The position numbers were made by a program, and so were the translations under genes. A stretch of 64,000 nt of DNA. Origin: Treponema sp. (GTDB lineage: Bacteria; Spirochaetota; Spirochaetia; Treponematales; Treponemataceae). The stretch covers positions 62,001 to 126,000 of the forward strand of contig JAFSJX010000098.1 in NCBI GenBank assembly GCA_017449285.1, in the 5' to 3' direction. Of the stretch, positions 42,532 through 51,458 are shown one piece after another. Below the pieces are notes generated by a model. It was not told the origin of the DNA. It searched no databases and saw nothing but the letters and a program-made list of their open reading frames with translations. Numbering within the stretch: the stretch's first letter is position 1; the number at the start of each line of letters is the position of its first letter.

Positions 42532-43647
42532 ATGAAATTTACGTTTGACAGAGACGCGATGATTAGTGAAATTGCAATCGCACAGGAAATTATTTCTACA
42601 AAAAGTGCGTTATCTATTCTTTCCAATGTACTTTTCAATGCACAAAATAATACGCTTGTCATAAAAGCGACTGATATAAAAGTAAATTTTGAAACTAAAA
42701 TTCCTGTAGACATTCAAGAAGAAGGTTCAATAACAATTTTCTGTGACAAATTTATGGGAATTCTTGCTTCTCTTCCTGCAGGTGAAATAGAATTCAATCT
42801 TGAACAAAAAGATACGCAGACAATTGCAATTATTCGTCATACAGCAAAAAAGATTAAGTTCCAGCTTAAATGTATGTCTCAGGATAAATTTCCTGAATTT
42901 CCAGAGATACAGGAAGTGCCATTCTTTGAAGTGCCAGGAAAAAAACTTAAAGCAATGATTGCACAAACTTCATTTGCAGTAAGCGAAGATGAAACACGTT
43001 ACTTTATGAACGGCGTTTATTTTGAAAAGAAAGAAAACAATCTTGTGCTGGTTGCAACTGATGGTCGTCGTCTTGCATACGCGTCAAAAGAAGTGCTGAA
43101 TGGTGCGATGGATTTTCCGTCTGCAATCGTACATCCAAAAGTGCTGAACATCGTTGCAAAACACGCATCTGACGAAGGAAATGTTTCGGTTGCTATTGTA
43201 GATAAGATGATTTTCTTCCGATTTGCAAATTATGAACTTTCATCAACATTGCTTGATGGTCAGTTTCCAAATTATCAGCGCGTTATTCCGGAGCATCAGC
43301 CTAATAGTTTTCAAGTGCAAAAAAGTGACTTGGTGGACGCGCTCAAACGTACATCTCTTATGGTGGACAAAAAAGCCGGTCGTATTTTTCTTACGGCAAT
43401 TCCAGGTGCGCTGACTGTCACTTCTCAAGAATCGGATTTGGGAGATGCAAAAGAAGAATTCCCCTGCCAATACAACGGACAGGAAATCACGATTGCGATG
43501 AACTATCATTATGTAGAAGAGCCACTAAAAGTAATTGGCAGTGACCGCATTACATTTGAATTCTCCGAGGCGATGAAAGCGGTAACATTGCGTCCTGAAC
43601 CTGCGGAAGATTATTTCCACATCATTATGCCGATGCAGATGGCGTAA
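42532..43647 (+). CDS. dnaN: DNA polymerase III beta subunit (sliding clamp)
   Basis: 371 residues, the normal clamp length, starting MKFTFDRDAMISEIAIAQEI with GGGAGA seven bases upstream. Three clamp domains; conserved stretches are RYFMNGVYFEKKENNLVLVA, VATDGRRLAYA and the C-terminal HIIMPMQM for ring closure. It holds the polymerase on DNA. It is followed after nine bases by recF. Confidence 0.98.
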   Translation: MKFTFDRDAMISEIAIAQEIISTKSALSILSNVLFNAQNNTLVIKATDIKVNFETKIPVDIQEEGSITIFCDKFMGILASLPAGEIEFNLEQKDTQTIAIIRHTAKKIKFQLKCMSQDKFPEFPEIQEVPFFEVPGKKLKAMIAQTSFAVSEDETRYFMNGVYFEKKENNLVLVATDGRRLAYASKEVLNGAMDFPSAIVHPKVLNIVAKHASDEGNVSVAIVDKMIFFRFANYELSSTLLDGQFPNYQRVIPEHQPNSFQVQKSDLVDALKRTSLMVDKKAGRIFLTAIPGALTVTSQESDLGDAKEEFPCQYNGQEITIAMNYHYVEEPLKVIGSDRITFEFSEAMKAVTLRPEPAEDYFHIIMPMQMA

Positions 43648-43656
43648 GATTGGTAG

Positions 43657-44760
43657 ATGCCCGTCCTTTCCGCTTCGTATTATAATTATCGTAATCTCAC
43701 AAACGAAACAATAAGTTTGCTTTCAAAAGAAATTTTTTTTGTGGGTGAAAACGGACAGGGAAAAAGTAATCTTCTGGAATCTATTTATTACTCGGCATAC
43801 GGTTCATCATTCAGAACTCACACAGACGCAGAAATTGTCAAAAAAGGTGAAAATTCATTTAGTGTGCGGACAATGTACAAAGATGAGGCAGAAAGTACAA
43901 ATACAATTTCAGTTATTTTTGAAAATGGAAAAAAAAGAATTGAAAAAAACGGAAAACGTATTCAAGACAGAAAAGAACTTGTAAATACAATGCCTTGTGT
44001 TCTATTCTGCCATGATGATTTGGATTTCGTGGTGGGAGAACCAGAACGGCGTCGTTTTTTTATTGACCAATCACTTTCTATGTACGACGTAATGTACATC
44101 GATGTGATGCGCCGTTACAAACGCATTTTGAAAAGTCGGAATATATCTCTTAAAGAACAACACTATGAAATGCTGGATGCGTATGATTTGCAACTGGCAC
44201 AAAATGGCATAGAAATAGAACGTAAAAGGCGCGATGCGATTTTTCAGTTCAATCAGATTTTTGGAAAATTGTACGAAGAAATTACGGGCATTGACGGACT
44301 TGCAATCAAATATGAGCCATCATGGAAAATAAACGAAAGTCTGATTCCAAATATGGACGAAATTCTTTCTGTATTGCAGTCAAAACGTGAGATGGATAAA
44401 GTAATCGGTACAACAATGAGTGGACCTCACCGAGACAGAATACGTTTTATTCGCCATGACGAAAATTTTATTCCTGAAGCGTCTACAGGGCAGCGGCGGT
44501 TAATTGCTATTTTATTGAGAATGGCACAGGCTCTTTTTTATACGCAGGCAGTCGGAAAGAAACCGATTCTCTTGATGGACGATGTTCTTCTAGAACTTGA
44601 CCCTGACAAACGCCAAAACGTCACTTTGCACCTGCCCGAATACGACCAGTTATTCTGCACATTTCTTCCTGGAGAGCCTTACGAGCGATATCAGCACAGT
44701 ACGACCAAAGTATTTGAAATTGCAAATGGTAAATGGAAATTAAAAGAGGCAATAAAATGA
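43657..44760 (+). CDS. recF: Recombination mediator RecF
   Basis: 367 residues, starting MPVLSASYYNYRNLTNE. ABC-type ATPase: Walker A GENGQGKSNLLESIYY, signature region STGQRRLIAILLRMAQALF, and Walker B PILLMDDVLLELDPDKR. It helps load RecA at gaps. It lies nine bases after dnaN with a weak GGTAG site, so coupling to dnaN is likely. The stop overlaps the next gene by ATGA. Confidence 0.96.
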   Translation: MPVLSASYYNYRNLTNETISLLSKEIFFVGENGQGKSNLLESIYYSAYGSSFRTHTDAEIVKKGENSFSVRTMYKDEAESTNTISVIFENGKKRIEKNGKRIQDRKELVNTMPCVLFCHDDLDFVVGEPERRRFFIDQSLSMYDVMYIDVMRRYKRILKSRNISLKEQHYEMLDAYDLQLAQNGIEIERKRRDAIFQFNQIFGKLYEEITGIDGLAIKYEPSWKINESLIPNMDEILSVLQSKREMDKVIGTTMSGPHRDRIRFIRHDENFIPEASTGQRRLIAILLRMAQALFYTQAVGKKPILLMDDVLLELDPDKRQNVTLHLPEYDQLFCTFLPGEPYERYQHSTTKVFEIANGKWKLKEAIK

Positions 44761-45524
44761 ATCATGCACAATTTCAAGCTTTTTCAGAATTCAGAGAAGA
44801 TTTTAGGTCAAAATGTGCCGAATGGAATTTAAATTTTTCCGAGATACTTCAACCGCTACAAAAAAATGTCGCACAAAAAGATACGCCCGTATATCCGCTT
44901 GAAACTGCCGTGGTATACAATCGTGCTTTTGATGAGGTGACGGAACAAGATACTATCCGCTATTTTGTGATTGGAGATAACCCTGGAAAAGACGAGCAAC
45001 TTGCAAAAAATAATCGCTATCTTGTAGGACAAAGCGGAAAAATTGCGGCAGGATTTTTTGCACGAAATCCAGAATTTAAGACGGATTTTAGAAAAAATGT
45101 ACTGATTTTGAACAAAACTCCCGTTCATACGGCAAAAACAACGCATCTTAAATATCTTTCTAAAGAGGGTGGAAAAGTCATACAAGATTTGATTTATACA
45201 AGTCAGACATGGATGGCAGAACAGACCGCCAAATTGCACACTGCTCTTGTTAGTTCTGCTGATAATATGAATCCTGCGCCAGAATTGTGGCTGGTAGGAT
45301 ATGCCGAATTAAGAGAAAAAGGAATTTTTTTGCCGTATCGTGATATTTTGCGCGCATCTTATGACGATGAAATATGGCAGTATGTCTACGTATTTCAGCA
45401 TTTTTCGATGAACCGTTTCTTGATTGATTTGAAAGATTATTGCGCCACACATACGGATTTAGATTTGCAAGAAGCCGTTCACTCGCTTGGAAAACAACAT
45501 CGCCGTGAAATCTTCGGTAACTGA
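44757..45524 (+). CDS. Uracil-DNA-glycosylase-like protein
   Basis: 255 residues from MNHAQFQAFSEFREDF; AGAGG lies upstream and the start overlaps the recF stop (ATGA). Motif A-like VIGDNPGKDEQ followed by YLVGQSGKIAAGFF resembles the family 4/5 UDG pattern (G-x-x-P-G-x-D-E ... G-x-S-G), with an Asn of VLILNKTPVHT next and a motif B-like HFSMNRFL in place of HPS. The four cysteines of the family 4 iron-sulfur cluster are not seen. It probably belongs to the UDG superfamily; activity is unproven. Its place in the dnaA-dnaN-recF operon suggests a repair role. Confidence 0.7.
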   Translation: MNHAQFQAFSEFREDFRSKCAEWNLNFSEILQPLQKNVAQKDTPVYPLETAVVYNRAFDEVTEQDTIRYFVIGDNPGKDEQLAKNNRYLVGQSGKIAAGFFARNPEFKTDFRKNVLILNKTPVHTAKTTHLKYLSKEGGKVIQDLIYTSQTWMAEQTAKLHTALVSSADNMNPAPELWLVGYAELREKGIFLPYRDILRASYDDEIWQYVYVFQHFSMNRFLIDLKDYCATHTDLDLQEAVHSLGKQHRREIFGN

Positions 45525-45541
45525 CAGCAAATAACAGGATA

Positions 45542-46999
45542 TTATTCGAGAATCGTAATTTCAACACGACGGTTTTGGGCGCGTCCTTCATCAGTGTTGT
45601 TGTCTGCAACGGGTTTTGTGCCGCCCCAGCCACGACAAATAAATGCGGCAGAATTGACTCCGCGTTTTGCTAATTCTTCGGCGATTTTATGGGCGCGTTC
45701 CACAGAAAGTTTTTGTTCTCCTTCTGCACGACCAACTGCCGCCGTATGTCCTTCCACCAAAAATTGTGATTGGGGTGCTAGTTTAAGGACTTCAGCAATT
45801 TCATCAAGACGACCGCTTTCAGTGGGTAAAATTTCGCTTGAATCGGGCTTAAAACGAATGTCGCGCACACTTAAACGCAAACCAGCGGGCGTTTTTTCTA
45901 CGACCATATTGTTCTTATTTTTTGTTGCTTCTGTAACGGCGGTACTTGTTTTTTTCGGTGGCGGATTTGGTTTTGCGGCAGGTTTTGTCTTTGGTTCAGT
46001 GGTTGCTACCCAAGAAGATGTATTCACTGCGCCAGGATAATCATTTGGGTCAATACGATGCTTATTACCATTACTGTTCAGAGTGACTGTGCCTGATTTT
46101 TTTCCTGCGCCGCCGACACTCACATCGGGAGAAACGCTTGCAATTCGTTTGAGGGAAAGCAGCAATTTTTCTGTGTCGATTGCGGGGGGAAATTCGGTAA
46201 AGAGCGTAATCGTTCCTTTAAAATTCACTTGCTGCCCATCGGCATAAATGAACGTTTCGTCCACCGTGTCTACGATTAAAATAGCCTCTCCTGTCGCTTT
46301 TAAAATCAGAATATCGGCTTTGTGTCCGCCGATTGCCTTTTGCAAATCTTTATCGCCATCATAATCCCGATAATTTACGCCGTAATTGGTCTGCCACATT
46401 GCTTTTAGACGATACACATCTTTTTCGTGATATTTTTCCTCTTGAATGAACGTGTAGGCAACTTCCATCGGCATCTTGGTAAAAATGCCTTTGTTCAAAG
46501 GGTCAACACTTCGTTCCGCAGAAGCCGACCATGAATCTCCAGATTTCACTTTGTCCGTAGTAAACGCGGGAAAACTTCTGAACGATGGATAACCGTTATC
46601 TGTAAACATCGTCACTTTTCCTTTGGAAGAAATGTGGAATACAGACGGAATGGAATCATGAATTCCTGCCGCCACATTCGCCATATTGCGTTTTGTTTCT
46701 TCAATCACATAAAAACTGCCGTCATACCATTGGTCACCATAAAACTGATGCTTCGGGTTTTCAAAAGACGGGTCGGGAGCAAGAGATGGACTGATAAAGG
46801 AACGCACTTCACGGCTGGTCAGACCAACATATTTTCCGTTTACGTAGCGGCGCAAATTGGTTCGTTCCACTAGAGAATAACCACCCATTCCGCGATATTT
46901 GAGCGCGACCGTTTGATTTACTGGCGAATTCTGTGCAAAAGCAAAAACTGTAATTGCACCGAGTACAATCCCTGTAACAAAAAATCTGAATCCTTTCAT
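45542..46999 (-). CDS. OmpA-family secreted protein
   Basis: 485 residues from MKGFRFFVTGIVLGAITVFA then FAQNSP, a Sec signal peptide. A long beta-rich N-terminal part, a Pro/Lys/Thr linker (KPNPPPKKTST), and a C-terminal OmpA peptidoglycan-binding domain with IRFKPDSSEILP, VEGHTAAVG, LSVERAHKIAEELAKRGV and QNRRVEITI. It likely tethers the outer membrane or a periplasmic structure to the cell wall. The start follows a GATACT box closely; the upstream in-frame Mets give no signal peptide. Confidence 0.87.
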   Translation of the reverse strand: MKGFRFFVTGIVLGAITVFAFAQNSPVNQTVALKYRGMGGYSLVERTNLRRYVNGKYVGLTSREVRSFISPSLAPDPSFENPKHQFYGDQWYDGSFYVIEETKRNMANVAAGIHDSIPSVFHISSKGKVTMFTDNGYPSFRSFPAFTTDKVKSGDSWSASAERSVDPLNKGIFTKMPMEVAYTFIQEEKYHEKDVYRLKAMWQTNYGVNYRDYDGDKDLQKAIGGHKADILILKATGEAILIVDTVDETFIYADGQQVNFKGTITLFTEFPPAIDTEKLLLSLKRIASVSPDVSVGGAGKKSGTVTLNSNGNKHRIDPNDYPGAVNTSSWVATTEPKTKPAAKPNPPPKKTSTAVTEATKNKNNMVVEKTPAGLRLSVRDIRFKPDSSEILPTESGRLDEIAEVLKLAPQSQFLVEGHTAAVGRAEGEQKLSVERAHKIAEELAKRGVNSAAFICRGWGGTKPVADNNTDEGRAQNRRVEITILE

Positions 47000-47060
47000 G
47001 CTCATAGTATCGGCAACGCTATCGGCAGATTTTAGCAAAAGTTTAGGAATTTTTAGACGT

Positions 47061-47219
47061 ATGCTTATCAATACGTGGACATTTACAGGCGGCGCACACG
47101 GACTTAGCTCGCTGAGTTCTTCTCTTTGTGATGGTGCGACACTGACGATATATTTTGACCCAAATCAAGTTGCGCCCTATTCAGAAGGCATACAAAAAGT
47201 TTCCTTGCCGTTACCGTAA
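47061..47219 (+). CDS. Possible small protein of 52 residues
   Basis: MLINTWTFTGGAHGLSSLSS at the start, ending GIQKVSLPLP. Composition is protein-like (DPNQVAPYSEG) but no family is recognised and no ribosome site is visible; the start is preceded by AATTTTTAGACGT. It lies between the divergent OmpA gene and the convergent proC. Confidence 0.35.
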   Translation: MLINTWTFTGGAHGLSSLSSSLCDGATLTIYFDPNQVAPYSEGIQKVSLPLP

Positions 47220-47266
47220 AAAGATTCTGAGACAAGTTCAAAATGACAATTGTTACAAGTAGAAAA

Positions 47267-48082
47267 TTATTTTTTGCTGAGTTCTACCGAGCGGTTGTAA
47301 GCGGCGGTTACTGCAGAAATAATACTATTGCGAAAATTATTTTGTTCAAGTGCGGCAACGCCTTCAATTGTTGTGCCAGCGGGTGAGCAAACACTGTCTT
47401 TAAGGGCAGCGGGATGTCTGCCAGTTTCCAGTGCCATTGCCGCGCTTCCTTTGACCGTTTGCGCCGCATACGTGTACGCCTGGGCGCGGGGCATTCCCAA
47501 TTTGACGGCGGCATCTGCCATTGCTTCTATGAACATAAAGACAAATGCTGGTCCAGAGCCACTTACTGCCGTTACGCAATCCATCAGTTTTTCGTCAACA
47601 ATTTCCACTTTTCCTGCGGCTTCCAGAAGTGTTTTTACAACGACAACATCTTCTGATTTTGCATCGATATTCGTACTTAGAGCAATCATCGCTTCGCCAA
47701 CAGCCGCGGGCATATTCGGCATAATGCGGATTAGTGTGTGCTTTCTGTTAATCAATGCACCTGCAATGGCTTCCAGTTTGATTCCTGCCGCCATAGAAAT
47801 TACTACTGCATCATCGGAAAGCGCGGGTTCAATTTCACGTAACACTTCATCAACAAAAGCGGGTTTTACAGCGATAAAAACAAATTTTGCGCCTTTTACG
47901 GCTTCGGTATTTGAAACGACGGCATTGCATTTTGTCTGCTCAGAAAAAGCCTTTGCTTCGTCAAAACTTTTTGCGCTGACCGTAATATATTTTGGCTCGA
48001 CAATTTTGGTCATTCCACGGATAAGTGCGCCACCCATAACGCCACAACCAATAAAAGCGATGTTCACTTCAATTTTGCTCAT
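47267..48082 (-). CDS. proC: Pyrroline-5-carboxylate reductase
   Basis: 271 residues, normal length, from MSKIEVNIAFIGCGVMGGAL, a Rossmann NAD(P)H-binding start. Conserved VFIAVKPAFVDEVL, SMAAGIKLEAI, RIMPNMPAAVGEAM, AVSGSGPAFVFMFIEAMADA and SPAGTTIEGV. It reduces pyrroline-5-carboxylate to proline, completing the pathway started by ProA (54.4 kb). A promoter (TTGTGC, 17 bp, TACAAT) ends six bases before the ATG at 48082, which rules out the long upstream extension. Confidence 0.95.
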   Translation of the reverse strand: MSKIEVNIAFIGCGVMGGALIRGMTKIVEPKYITVSAKSFDEAKAFSEQTKCNAVVSNTEAVKGAKFVFIAVKPAFVDEVLREIEPALSDDAVVISMAAGIKLEAIAGALINRKHTLIRIMPNMPAAVGEAMIALSTNIDAKSEDVVVVKTLLEAAGKVEIVDEKLMDCVTAVSGSGPAFVFMFIEAMADAAVKLGMPRAQAYTYAAQTVKGSAAMALETGRHPAALKDSVCSPAGTTIEGVAALEQNNFRNSIISAVTAAYNRSVELSKK

Positions 48083-48088
48083 ACGTTT

Positions 48089-48117
48089 ATTGTAGTGAAA
48101 AATATGTTTCAGCACAA
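48089..48117 (-). promoter_or_regulatory. proC promoter, leaderless type
   Basis: Minus strand: TTGTGC (48112-48117), 17 bp, TACAAT (48089-48094), then AAACGT and the ATG. Confidence 0.55.
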
Positions 48118-48201
48118 GCGAAAGAGAATGCTTTAATTTTTGTTGATTTGCCATTGCGTCCGCTAGAAAAAATTTAAAAGAGGGTATAAAATAAAAAAGA
48201 T

Positions 48202-49254
48202 ATGGATAACTCCTTATTCGACATGATACAAAATAAGTTTGATTCTCTAACAGGGGTTTATGAACGCTCCGCCATAGAAAATTTTGCCTGGCAATTGGTG
48301 CAAGGAAAAAAGCCTTTTTCATTACTACTAATTGACGGTGATAATTTTAAAAATGTAAATGATGGTTACGGTCATAAAGTTGGCGACCTTGTTATCATGA
48401 TTATCGCAGAAAAAATAAAAAATGCTTTTGCGGATATAGGAATTGTCGGTCGTTTTGGTGGCGATGAATTTATCGTGATTCTGCCAGACATTATTGAATA
48501 TGATGCTGTGTGGCATGCTTGCCGAAATGTTCACGCATTGTTTGAAAGTTTTTCTGTTCCTGAATATCCCTCTCTTTTTATGACCATAACAACAGGGCTT
48601 TCTCGTTTTCCGAAAGACGGCAATTCGTATGAAGAATTATTTGAGAAAGCGGATAAGGCTTTGTATCGTGGTAAGCAAAAAGGACGGAGTTGCTTTATCA
48701 TCTATCTGGACGAAAAACACAAGAACATAAAAGTTCATTCCAGTGAAGCTCCAAATTCCAATTCCATGCAGTTGCACAATACGATTTTTACGATGCTGGC
48801 AAAATCTGACAACTTGAAAAAATCTATTCCGTATGTGCTGCAATTTTTCTGTACGAATCTGATGATTGACCATGTTGGAATTCAGAACGAACATGAATTG
48901 CTTTTTTCGGAAATCTATTCACTTTCACGGGGAAAAGAATTTGCTTATATTGATGATGCGCTTATTTCGCTGAACGTAAACAAAGCAACAGGCATTTTTT
49001 ATATTAACGATATAAAGCAGCTTTCGTTCAGTCATCAAGGGACATTGCTTCAAAAATGTACAGAACAGCAGATTATGTCTACGTTTTTTGCGGAAATTTC
49101 GTATGGCAAAACAACATACGGCTATCTGCGGGCGGATTCAACTTCGCTTGCCCGAATCTGGCAGCACAATGATATGGATTTGTTGTTGACTGCGGCAAAA
49201 GCAATCGGTATGGCTCTGCATTATCAGAAGAAAACGCTAAAAGATATCCTGTAA
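48202..49254 (+). CDS. Cytoplasmic diguanylate cyclase with C-terminal GAF-like domain
   Basis: 350 residues without membrane helices. N-terminal GGDEF domain with LLLIDGDNFKNVNDGYGHKVGD and the intact active site GRFGGDEFIVIL; no RxxD inhibitory site. The C-terminal half (about 185-350: SIPYVLQFFCTNLMIDHVGI, YGYLRADSTSLARIW, DLLLTAAKAIGMALHYQ) looks like a GAF sensor. The order, GGDEF before sensor, is less common than the reverse. A TAAAAT box ends nine bases before the ATG; GAGGG is too far upstream (about 15 bases) to be a ribosome site. Confidence 0.88.
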   Translation: MDNSLFDMIQNKFDSLTGVYERSAIENFAWQLVQGKKPFSLLLIDGDNFKNVNDGYGHKVGDLVIMIIAEKIKNAFADIGIVGRFGGDEFIVILPDIIEYDAVWHACRNVHALFESFSVPEYPSLFMTITTGLSRFPKDGNSYEELFEKADKALYRGKQKGRSCFIIYLDEKHKNIKVHSSEAPNSNSMQLHNTIFTMLAKSDNLKKSIPYVLQFFCTNLMIDHVGIQNEHELLFSEIYSLSRGKEFAYIDDALISLNVNKATGIFYINDIKQLSFSHQGTLLQKCTEQQIMSTFFAEISYGKTTYGYLRADSTSLARIWQHNDMDLLLTAAKAIGMALHYQKKTLKDIL

Positions 49255-49293
49255 ATATTTATGTTTTATTTTTAGAAAACAGGTGTTATTCAT

Positions 49294-49322
49294 TTGCAGA
49301 ATTCAAAGATATGGTTTAAAAT
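49294..49322 (+). promoter_or_regulatory. Promoter of the GGDEF/HD-GYP/binding-protein operon, leaderless type
   Basis: TTGCAG (49294-49299), 17 bp, TAAAAT (49317-49322), then eight bases to the ATG at 49331. Confidence 0.6.
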
Positions 49323-49330
49323 TACAATGT

Positions 49331-50491
49331 ATGACAGTAAACCGCTTTAATTATTACGGTTATGACAGAGATACCTATTACGACTGCGTTGATTTAATAC
49401 ATACGACCAACCGCAAACTTATGCTTATTCTGAATTCTTGGTTTTTGCTGGTTAATCTATTGTATCTTGTTTTTTCCGGGTTGAATCTGTTCGGCGTTAC
49501 ACAGGAAAGAATTCCCTTTTATACCATATATGTGGTACTGGCAATCGTGTATGATTTGATTGTCCTGTTGTTTTCTGCGTTTGTAGAAAAATACAATACG
49601 CTGATGGTCTATGTGAACATCGCAATAATGTTGTCTTACGGAATTCTTACTTCGATGGCTCAACCATATATGCCGGCAACAATGTTTCTTGTATTGCTGA
49701 CAATTTTTTCTTTGTCGTATATCGGAAAAATGTACCAAATGCTTTTTTTGTCAATTGTTTCATGCAGCATCTTCTTGCTTACATCTTTTTTATATAAAAC
49801 ATTTTCTATCGCCTATCACGATATGTATAATGTCTGTATTGTTTTGATTCTTGCGATTGGATTGCATTACACGTTTCAGCGCACAAGAATGCAGCAATTT
49901 ATTTTGTATCAGCGCGACTTGCAGATTCAGCGGGAACTTGAAGTAAAATCCAGTTTTGATGCGCTTACCTCTCTTTTAAATCGCGGACGTTTTTTTTCCA
50001 TTGCGGAAGAAGTTCTTTCTTATGCAGATGATGAATATATGGTTATCTGTCTTTTGGATTTGGACGGCTTTAAAGAGATAAATGACAATCTTGGTCACCA
50101 AATGGGCGACAAAGCAATTCAGATTGCAGGAAAAACCATTTTAGAGACGCTTGGTATTGATTTATCAGAAAAATGGTCATTCACCGAAAAAGCGATTAAA
50201 GAGAATGTCAGTTTTGCCGGCCGTCTGGGCGGAGATGAATTTATCGCGCTTATTCGTGGCAAAAGCGGACAAGATGAGATAATTCCTCTTCTTAAAGAAA
50301 TGCTCGCCTCTCTTAACAGTGTGCGCTTTGACGGTTTGGACGGTATTCATGCATCGTTTGGAGTGACACAACTTTCAGCAAAAGACAAGGATATTGACAG
50401 CGCATATAAACGGGCGGATGAAGCATTGTATGCCTCAAAGCGGGCAGGAAAAAATCAGATTCATTTTAGCGAGGAGCTGCAGGCGGTATGA
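49331..50491 (+). CDS. Membrane diguanylate cyclase
   Basis: 386 residues from MTVNRFNYYGYDRDTYYDC. About six hydrophobic segments at 30-200 (WFLLVNLLYLVFSGLNLF, YDLIVLLFSAFV, MFLVLLTIFSLSYIG) precede a cytoplasmic GGDEF domain with LLDLDGFKEINDNLGHQMGD and the intact GRLGGDEFIALI. A start 16 codons earlier would lie inside the promoter. The stop overlaps the next start (ATGA), so the three downstream products form one c-di-GMP operon. Confidence 0.9.
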   Translation: MTVNRFNYYGYDRDTYYDCVDLIHTTNRKLMLILNSWFLLVNLLYLVFSGLNLFGVTQERIPFYTIYVVLAIVYDLIVLLFSAFVEKYNTLMVYVNIAIMLSYGILTSMAQPYMPATMFLVLLTIFSLSYIGKMYQMLFLSIVSCSIFLLTSFLYKTFSIAYHDMYNVCIVLILAIGLHYTFQRTRMQQFILYQRDLQIQRELEVKSSFDALTSLLNRGRFFSIAEEVLSYADDEYMVICLLDLDGFKEINDNLGHQMGDKAIQIAGKTILETLGIDLSEKWSFTEKAIKENVSFAGRLGGDEFIALIRGKSGQDEIIPLLKEMLASLNSVRFDGLDGIHASFGVTQLSAKDKDIDSAYKRADEALYASKRAGKNQIHFSEELQAV

Positions 50492-51417
50492 TAGGAACAT
50501 GGGAATTTTCAGAATATATGCTTGTACTCGGTTTTATCTTAATGACCGTCAGCATTGTAATATATGTATATCGCGTGTTCATCTGTAAAGACGTGTTGCT
50601 TAAAACGGAAGGCAGACGGACGCTTGCTTCATTTGTTCTGCTGGGAATTTTTCTGTTGATTTTTGTTATGTTTGTTCGCGCGATAACGGATGAAATTACA
50701 ACGATTTGGCTTGGGTTTCCGTTGTTTTTAATCAGTCTTCTGGTGACGTTGCTGCTGCTATGGGCCTTTGGCGAGTTACGGACTGCGGAAGAACGGGCAA
50801 TGTCTCTTTTGGAAGCGATGGTCGGTGTGATTGAGGCGGGCGATCCAAATTTGGAAGGACATTCGATACATGTACGCAATTTGACAATGTTGCTGTACGA
50901 TTCTTTGCCGCTGGGTTTGCGTTTAAAAATAAATCCACATAATCTGGAAATGGCAGCCTTGCTTCTTGACGTAGGAAAACTTGGCGTTCCTCGGAGCATT
51001 ATCAACAAAGCAGGAAAATTAGAGCCGGAAGAATGGGATTTTATTCGTCGCCATCCGGAAATCGCCGTAAAGATTTTGCAGTCCATAAAATCATTTGATA
51101 CCATTTCTCTTTGGATAAAATATCACCATGAGCGCGTGGACGGAAGCGGCTATTATCATTTAAGGAACGAACAGATTCCTTTGGCTTCCCGATTGATTGC
51201 GGTTGCGGACACTTATTCTGCAATAACAATGGAACGGTCTTACAAAGCCACAATGCCTCATGAAGATGCGCTTGCTGAATTGCGACAAGCCGCAGGAAGT
51301 CAGTTGGATAGCATGATTGTTGAAATATTCTGTCATATTCCTTACAAAAAAATTGAGCAAAGTTTGATTGACGTAAAGCAGAGAATGCAGCGATATGATG
51401 AAGAAAATTTCCGCTAG
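50488..51417 (+). CDS. Membrane HD-GYP-like protein with altered catalytic residues
   Basis: 309 residues: two or three N-terminal helices, then an HD-GYP fold. The pattern is recognisable (GHSIHVRNL, RRHPEIAVKIL, YHHERVDGSGYY, ADTYSAI), but the HD dyad is LD (LLLDVGKLGVP) and GYP is GYY. Loss of the HD His makes phosphodiesterase activity unlikely, so it may be a c-di-GMP-binding effector or a regulator of the cyclase encoded just before it (ATGA overlap). Confidence 0.85.
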   Translation: MIGTWEFSEYMLVLGFILMTVSIVIYVYRVFICKDVLLKTEGRRTLASFVLLGIFLLIFVMFVRAITDEITTIWLGFPLFLISLLVTLLLLWAFGELRTAEERAMSLLEAMVGVIEAGDPNLEGHSIHVRNLTMLLYDSLPLGLRLKINPHNLEMAALLLDVGKLGVPRSIINKAGKLEPEEWDFIRRHPEIAVKILQSIKSFDTISLWIKYHHERVDGSGYYHLRNEQIPLASRLIAVADTYSAITMERSYKATMPHEDALAELRQAAGSQLDSMIVEIFCHIPYKKIEQSLIDVKQRMQRYDEENFR

Positions 51418-51458
51418 GTTATGGGAATTTTGGGTCACGAAAAAAACGGAGAGAAATA

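Noticed and set aside
48083-48322. 80-codon N-terminal extension of ProC
   Set aside because: It would include the promoter and part of the divergent GGDEF gene; ProC homology starts at 48082.
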